DNA from: Acidobacteriota bacterium
GTDB taxonomy: Bacteria; Acidobacteriota; Terriglobia; Terriglobales; Acidobacteriaceae
Direction: 5' to 3'
Assembly: GCA_018268915.1 (NCBI GenBank)
Contig: JAFDVQ010000009.1
Span: 1-64,000, forward strand
Length of the DNA: 64,000 nucleotides
In this document: positions 61,058-64,000 of the stretch, in pieces
How the letters are laid out: each line of letters opens with the position of its first letter
Numbering within the stretch: the stretch's first letter is position 1
The notes under the pieces: model-generated
What the model saw: only the letters and a program-made list of their open reading frames with translations
What the model was told of the DNA's origin: nothing
Databases searched by the model: none
Program-made: the position numbers and the translations under genes

Positions 61058-62275
61058 TTGTTTGAACATCACGAGGGAAGCTTGCGCGAGAATGCGAGTG
61101 AGGCAAGAAAGGGCTCACGCATTCGAGTATCGAAGGTACTTACCGCTGGCTTTCTTCTGCTCGCGCTGGGCTTCGCAGTTCTGCTCGGCGGAGTAGCCAT
61201 CACTGCCAGTTATGACCACGTCGCCACCCGGGATTTTGTTGAGTATTGGGCGGCGGGCAAGCTATTAGTGCAAGGCAAAGACCCGTATGCGAGCGACGCA
61301 GTTTGGAGTCTGGAATATTCAGCTGGCTCGAGGTTCCCGGTGATTCCAATGAATCCACCATTTTTCATGTGGATGGTCGCGCCACTCGGATTTCTAAATT
61401 TCGATACTGCCGCCAGGTTCTGGCTCCTGCTACAACTCGCCTCCGTTGGCGTGTCGATTTGGGTCATCGCTAAACTTCACGAAAGGCGGCAAGCGGCTCT
61501 TGCCTGGGTGTTGGGACTGAGTTTTTCGCCAATACTCATCAACATACTGATTGGCCAGATCGGCGTGTTCTTGCTGCTTGCCGTTTCGCTATTTTTGTTA
61601 CTTCACAAGCAGCATCCTTTGCTCGCGGGCATTGCTCTTCTGCCCTGCGCGGCGAAGCCACACTTATTTCTCCCGTTCGGTATCGTGATTCTTTTATGGG
61701 CGATCAGAAGCAAAGCCTATGCTGTCCTGGCCGGATTCTTTGCCGCCCTATTTCTGACTTCTGCGGCGGTCTGGTTGGTCAACCACCAGGTGTGGTCCCA
61801 GTGGATTGCGTTCGTTCATCTGTCGAAACCCGCGGAGACGCCAATCTGGAATCTGAGCCGGATGTTCCGCCTTGCCGTCGGACCGCAAAAAGCATGGGTT
61901 CAGTTTCTACCTGTGTCAGCTGCCTGTATATGGGGAACAGTTTACTTTTTCAAGCGGCGAGACAGGTGGATTTGGCTGGACCATGGATTGTTGCTCTTAC
62001 TTGTCTCTGTTCTCTGTGCGCCCTACTCATGGTTTACCGATGAAGCGGTACTGCTGCCATGCATTATTGCGGGAGTCGGTAGTGCAGAGAAAGCCGGTCG
62101 AACAATTCTTCCACTGGCAGCAATGCTGGCGATCTCATCGTTTGAATTACTTAAGGGCAAATGGATAGACACGGGGGCGCTGGTCTGGACCGCACCAGCA
62201 TGGCTGGCTTTCTACTTGTATGCCACCCGCAAAGCCGATGCCGATGCAACGAAGACTGAACAGCTAGCGGAATAA
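61058..62275 (+). CDS. GT87-family membrane glycosyltransferase
   Basis: A 405-residue polytopic protein of family 87, most like the gene at 17058. Conserved blocks: RDFVEYWAAGKLLVQGKDPY (DPY at 75-77), CAAKPHLFLP and APYSWFTDE, with about ten helices. The start is TTG 61058; GAGGA lies about 9 nt upstream, and a short cytoplasmic tail precedes the first helix. It is isolated from the main glycosyltransferase cluster, next to fabI and murI, so it may act on a different acceptor. It should take a polyprenyl-phosphate sugar. Confidence 0.85.
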   Translation: MFEHHEGSLRENASEARKGSRIRVSKVLTAGFLLLALGFAVLLGGVAITASYDHVATRDFVEYWAAGKLLVQGKDPYASDAVWSLEYSAGSRFPVIPMNPPFFMWMVAPLGFLNFDTAARFWLLLQLASVGVSIWVIAKLHERRQAALAWVLGLSFSPILINILIGQIGVFLLLAVSLFLLLHKQHPLLAGIALLPCAAKPHLFLPFGIVILLWAIRSKAYAVLAGFFAALFLTSAAVWLVNHQVWSQWIAFVHLSKPAETPIWNLSRMFRLAVGPQKAWVQFLPVSAACIWGTVYFFKRRDRWIWLDHGLLLLLVSVLCAPYSWFTDEAVLLPCIIAGVGSAEKAGRTILPLAAMLAISSFELLKGKWIDTGALVWTAPAWLAFYLYATRKADADATKTEQLAE

Positions 62276-62276
62276 T

Positions 62277-63113
62277 CTAGCCGCCGAGGTCCACCAGTTG
62301 AACCTTCCCGGTGGTTCTGCCCAGGAACCGTGAACCAAGGCGTTCGAATTTCTCGACCGAGTCCGTTGCAAAACAGTGAATCTCGGTGGGCTCACTCATG
62401 CCCCGCGAAGCCGACGGTACAACGGTTTCAATCAGAGCAGCAGCCGCATCAGCAGTGGACTCTGCGGAGTCGATTACGGTAATCCCACGCGGCGCGGCGC
62501 GCTCAATCAGCGGGCGCAGCAAAGGATAGTGGGTACAGCCGAGCACCAGCGTGTCAGCGCTCATGCCTGCGGCTGCGGCATCGCTGGTGAGCTCGCCCAG
62601 GTAAATGCGGACTACCGCGTCAGTAACGTGGTGGTTGATCCACCCTTCCTCAACAAGAGGGACGAGCAGCGGGCAGGCCTTCTCGTAGGCGCGCAGATTC
62701 TTGGCAGCACAGGCGGCCTTGTATGCGTGGCTATGCACGGTTGCGTCCGTCGCGATGACGAGGACATCTCCCGATTGTGAGGCGGCGTGCGCTGCGGCAG
62801 CGCCGGGCTCAATCACTCCCAGCACAGGGACCGGAACTGCATCCTGAATGGCATCGAGTGCCAGAGCGCTGGCAGTATTGCAGGCGATGACGAGGAACTC
62901 AGCGCCCTGCTCGCGAACCAGGAACTGCGCGCTCTCGGCGGCGTAGCGCGCTACGGTCCGGCGCGACTTTGAGCCATAGGGCAGACGCGCTGTGTCGCCG
63001 ATGAAGGAGTAGCGCGCGTGAGGCATTCTTCGCATCAGAGCAGCGAGGACAGTGAGCCCGCCGAAGCCGGAGTCGAATACGCCAATGGTGGGAGTCGAAC
63101 GGGTTTCGCTCAA
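62277..63113 (-). CDS. murI: Glutamate racemase MurI
   Basis: A 278-residue cytoplasmic enzyme providing D-glutamate for peptidoglycan. Catalytic cysteines C78 (IACNTA) and C193 (LGCTHYPLL) are both present, with IGVFDSGFGGL at the N-terminus. The start is TTG 63113, overlapping the GerMN gene's stop (TTGA). Third gene of the amidase-GerMN-murI operon. It converges with the GT87 gene with 1 bp between stops. Confidence 0.95.
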   Translation of the reverse strand: MSETRSTPTIGVFDSGFGGLTVLAALMRRMPHARYSFIGDTARLPYGSKSRRTVARYAAESAQFLVREQGAEFLVIACNTASALALDAIQDAVPVPVLGVIEPGAAAAHAASQSGDVLVIATDATVHSHAYKAACAAKNLRAYEKACPLLVPLVEEGWINHHVTDAVVRIYLGELTSDAAAAGMSADTLVLGCTHYPLLRPLIERAAPRGITVIDSAESTADAAAALIETVVPSASRGMSEPTEIHCFATDSVEKFERLGSRFLGRTTGKVQLVDLGG

Positions 63114-63727
63114 GGCTTTATTCCTTCTACGGGCGTGGCCTCGCTGGTCAGGTAGGTTCGTGTAAGGTCGGCATGGCCGGCGAGCGTTGGCCGTTCAACA
63201 CCGTCCACGAGGAAGCGCACCTGCGTGATCGCCGGGAGATTCGCCCGAAGTGTCGCGCAGATCGAAAGAACTGTCAGGGATTCAGTCTCCAGTCCCGCCG
63301 GGTGGCTTGCCGCAAAGGTACCAGTCAGGTTCACGACTGCTAACTGGTCACCAGAGTTCTTCGTCCCTTGTGCTCGCAGTAGAAATACCTGATCGACCGA
63401 AGCGGCACCCCCCGGGATCTCATGCGTCGATTCAGGCGCAGCGTAGAGATCGAGCAGTTTGCCAAGTACGGCGCGTGCCCGTGCTCCCGGATCAGCCGGC
63501 AACGGAAGAGAGTGCATCTGGGGAGCAAGCGAATCATCGAGATCATTGGCCACGACCAGAGTCGCCTGTTCAGCCGGAGCCACAACCGGGGCGGCAGTTG
63601 GAGCGAGAGTCTGCCCAGCCAATAGCCTCTTGTGAGCGCGGTCGCGAAGCTGCCATAGCTTGAACCCCATGCCGAGCGCGGCGATGAGGAGAATGACGAA
63701 CAGCACTTTCTGGTAGCGGGGAATCAC
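63110..63727 (-). CDS. GerMN-domain membrane protein
   Basis: A 205-residue protein with one N-terminal helix (about 7-25) and a GerMN domain (about 85-195: LGKLLDLYAAPE, DQVFLLRAQG and VNLTGTFAASHPAG). GerMN domains occur in spore germination proteins and in cell-envelope proteins of non-sporing bacteria. I start at GTG 63727, whose GTGA overlaps the amidase stop; the frame is open to 63889. Between an N-acetylmuramoyl-L-alanine amidase and MurI, a peptidoglycan-related role is plausible, though its exact function is unknown. Confidence 0.8.
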   Translation of the reverse strand: MIPRYQKVLFVILLIAALGMGFKLWQLRDRAHKRLLAGQTLAPTAAPVVAPAEQATLVVANDLDDSLAPQMHSLPLPADPGARARAVLGKLLDLYAAPESTHEIPGGAASVDQVFLLRAQGTKNSGDQLAVVNLTGTFAASHPAGLETESLTVLSICATLRANLPAITQVRFLVDGVERPTLAGHADLTRTYLTSEATPVEGIKP

Positions 63728-64000
63728 GGTTGGCGAGCCCCCGTGCGATTGGGATCGGATCGCCACTCGAGGACGGCGGCTGCCAGCGCGCTGGCAACCT
63801 GTGCCTGGTAGTCGGGGCTGTCCGGCTCGGCAGTGACCTTCTTGTCTGCGTCCCGCTGCGGCCCCAGTTCGACCGCGAGGGCAGGACACGTCATGCTCTC
63901 AATTCCCGGTAACGGAATGCGGCCAAGAGTGACGGTCAGGCCAGCGTGAGTAAGTGCGGAGTTCACTGCCCCAGCCAGTGCCAGGCTGCGCGTCTCCCAG
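63724..64000 (-). CDS. N-acetylmuramoyl-L-alanine amidase, partial
   Basis: The 3' end of a gene cut by the window edge; the last 91 codons are visible. The piece has TRSLALAGAVNSALTHAG, then MTCPALAVELGP and QAQVASALAAAVLEWR, the C-terminal pattern of Amidase_3 zinc amidases (AmiC-like), where the ELG segment supplies the catalytic glutamate. The 5' end and zinc ligands lie beyond 64000. Its stop overlaps the GerMN start by 4 bp. Confidence 0.8.
   Translation of the reverse strand, partial: WETRSLALAGAVNSALTHAGLTVTLGRIPLPGIESMTCPALAVELGPQRDADKKVTAEPDSPDYQAQVASALAAAVLEWRSDPNRTGARQP

Noticed and set aside
1..64000. tRNA, rRNA, CRISPR and insertion-sequence signals
   Set aside because: I looked for T-loop motifs such as GGTTCGAATCC with matching acceptor stems, for regularly spaced repeats and for transposase motifs, and found none that held up. 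A tRNAscan, CRISPR and ISfinder run would be decisive.

Overview
The window reads as a chromosomal piece of an acidobacterium, most likely of the Terriglobia (Acidobacteriaceae) type. This is inferred from gene content, not from a marker gene: a large Oar-like TonB-dependent receptor with a carboxypeptidase-regulatory domain, a Tad/Flp pilus locus, several family-87 (GT-C) membrane glycosyltransferases, a tricorn-like protease, many TTG/GTG starts and moderate-to-high GC. I found no rRNA, tRNA, CRISPR array, insertion sequence or phage gene.

Layout. (1) 384-3951: radical SAM protein, Wzx-like flippase and a methyltransferase, a surface-glycan style group. (2) 3992-12979, minus strand: three large polytopic membrane proteins, two GT87 enzymes and a dolichol-phosphate-mannose-synthase-like GT2, packed with 4-bp overlaps. 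(3) 13178-13372: a lone Flp pilin gene with its own promoter and tandem 3' hairpins, followed by a PAP2-type phosphatase, two more GT87 genes and a second GT2 (13738-18194). (4) 18283-29820: Tad machinery on the minus strand (prepilin peptidase, TadZ, TadA, TadB, TadC, a 31-residue membrane peptide, a DUF192-like/PilZ fusion, CpaB, secretin CpaC, a second DUF192 protein), interrupted by an oppositely oriented TonB-like gene. (5) 30275-33379: an unknown membrane protein and an NatA/NatB-type ABC exporter. (6) 33499-41043: Oar-like receptor, two tandem paralogous exported proteins and a coiled-coil membrane protein. (7) 41217-44155: arsenic resistance, arsR divergent from arsM-arsC-acr3. (8) 44250-46375: NAD(P)HX repair enzyme and TsaE. 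(9) 46460-53795: a repeat-containing exported protein, tricorn-like protease, YiaK-type dehydrogenase and S9 peptidase. (10) 53798-56367: TetR regulator divergent from an aldo/keto reductase and an epimerase-like protein, with two matched operator-like palindromes. (11) 56422-64000: YceI, FAD oxidoreductase, DUF2306 protein, PagL-like lipid A deacylase, FabI, a fifth GT87, and the end of an amidase-GerMN-MurI operon.

How they work together. The most coherent story is a Tad pilus whose pilin gene sits inside a lipid-linked-sugar glycosylation cluster: GT2 enzymes would charge the polyprenyl-phosphate carrier, GT87/GT-C enzymes would transfer sugars outside the membrane, and a PAP2 phosphatase could recycle carrier. 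A PilZ domain with intact c-di-GMP motifs inside the pilus locus suggests second-messenger control. Physical linkage is seen; the functional link is inference.
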